Part shown: positions 63,519 to 64,000 of the stretch, one piece after another
Position numbering within the stretch: the stretch's first letter is position 1
Layout: each line of letters opens with the position of its first letter
NCBI GenBank assembly: GCA_018268955.1
Contig: JAFDVO010000028.1
Coordinates: forward strand, 1 to 64,000
Source of the DNA: Acidobacteriota bacterium
GTDB lineage: Bacteria > Acidobacteriota > Vicinamibacteria > Vicinamibacterales > CAVVIG01
Length of the DNA: 64,000 bases
Direction of reading: 5' to 3'
The notes under the pieces: generated by a model
What the model was told of the DNA's origin: nothing
Seen by the model: the letters and a program-made list of their open reading frames with translations, nothing else
The model's database searches: none
Translations under genes and position numbers: made by a program

Positions 63519-64000
63519 TTGAACGCCGTCGAAATCGAACAGGCCATCACCGACCTTGCGGAGCGACCCTTCGACCGAACCGAATTTCCGTTCGCCTTCC
63601 TCGAAGCCTTTGGCAACAAGGAAACTACCATCAAGCGCCTGCGCGCGGGAGCATCGAACAAGTCGGATTTGGGTGGCGTCCTTCAGACCAACAACATCCA
63701 CATCCTGACCTGCGAGGCGGGACAGGTCACCGCAACCCTGAAGGCTCTGAGAGAGAGCCCGGCGACCGCGAAGGCTAAGGCGAGGTTTGTACTGGCGACA
63801 GACGGTGTCGACTTCGAGGCCGAGGACCTCGCGAGCGGCGAGACCGTGGCCTGCACCTACAAGGACTTTCCGGATCACTTCGGATTCTTCCTGCCGCTCG
63901 CTGGCATCAGCACCGTTCGACAGATCAGCGAAAACTCCTTCGACATCCGAGCGACGAGCCGTCTGAACCGCCTTTACGTCGAGCTTCTCAAGGACAACCC
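63519..64000 (+). CDS. MmeI-like type IIG restriction-modification enzyme (DNA methyltransferase), start only
   Basis: The first ~160 residues before the window ends. NAVEIEQAITDLAERPFD, EFPFAFLEAFGNKETTIKRLR, NKSDLGGVLQTNNIHI and NRLYVELLKDN match the N-terminal nuclease/leader region of MmeI-like class I SAM-dependent DNA methyltransferases. The methylase and target-recognition parts lie outside. TTG 63519 is chosen for the GAGGA ribosome site at about 7 nt and the family N-terminus; ATG 63504 and 63408 are in frame too. Confidence 0.8.
   Translation, partial: MNAVEIEQAITDLAERPFDRTEFPFAFLEAFGNKETTIKRLRAGASNKSDLGGVLQTNNIHILTCEAGQVTATLKALRESPATAKAKARFVLATDGVDFEAEDLASGETVACTYKDFPDHFGFFLPLAGISTVRQISENSFDIRATSRLNRLYVELLKDN

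Overview
The window is high-GC bacterial DNA with tightly packed, often overlapping genes. An alternative complex III operon joined to a caa3-type oxidase, a YfiR/diguanylate cyclase/TonB-receptor trio, a DUF4159 protein and oversized type IV minor pilins suggest an acidobacterium, probably of the Vicinamibacteria. That placement is an inference from gene content, not a measured phylogeny. No rRNA, tRNA or CRISPR array was seen.

Layout. 0-10.4 kb: housekeeping and membrane genes (zinc-ribbon protein, EfpL-like elongation factor, DAHP synthase, MFS exporter, truncated glycosyltransferase, SMR-like protein, ExeA-like ATPase with a SPOR domain, a split YeeE/YedE pair, an RskA-like membrane protein and a two-domain unknown). 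10.6-15.1 kb: TonB-dependent receptor, YfiR and CHASE/HAMP/GAF/GGDEF cyclase, translationally coupled. 15.1-20.6 kb: DUF4159 protein, GT2 glycosyltransferase and two large GT-C-like membrane proteins, one with a PA14-like domain. 21.1-33.7 kb: one respiratory operon (ActA-F, a small membrane protein, Sco, CoxB-A-C-D) that would carry electrons from menaquinol through ACIII to an A2-type haem-copper oxidase; it ends at a strong terminator. 33.9-35.7 kb: NrfH/NrfA ammonia-forming nitrite reductase, divergent from a zinc-ribbon/thioredoxin/M61 peptidase set. 39.4-44.2 kb: FAD-linked oxidase, ArgH-family lyase, a 39-residue membrane protein and an SSS symporter. 44.5-52.9 kb: minor pilins ending in two tandem ~1020-residue PilX-like proteins. 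53-55.9 kb: a two-subunit M16 peptidase.

From about 56 kb to the right edge the character changes: less GC-biased, Shine-Dalgarno-led genes, an XRE repressor with an operator over its own promoter, an excisionase-like protein, a VapE-type primase/helicase, several unknown small genes and the start of an MmeI-like restriction-modification enzyme. This looks like one end of an integrated phage-satellite or plasmid-like element carrying defence cargo. Its integrase and other boundary are not in the window.

A recurrent regulatory pattern appears in the chromosomal part: many first genes have a TAnnnT-type -10 hexamer placed only 5-7 nt before the start codon, which implies leaderless mRNA. At two genes (GT2 at 16.0 kb and the PA14 protein at 20.6 kb) the identical arrangement TAGAAT-N6 leads to an in-frame ATC where ATG or GTG should be; these are candidate AUC-initiated leaderless genes. 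A second recurring feature is intergenic arrays of degenerate short words (GAGTCCC-like, TTGGTGA-like, ATGCAGA-like).
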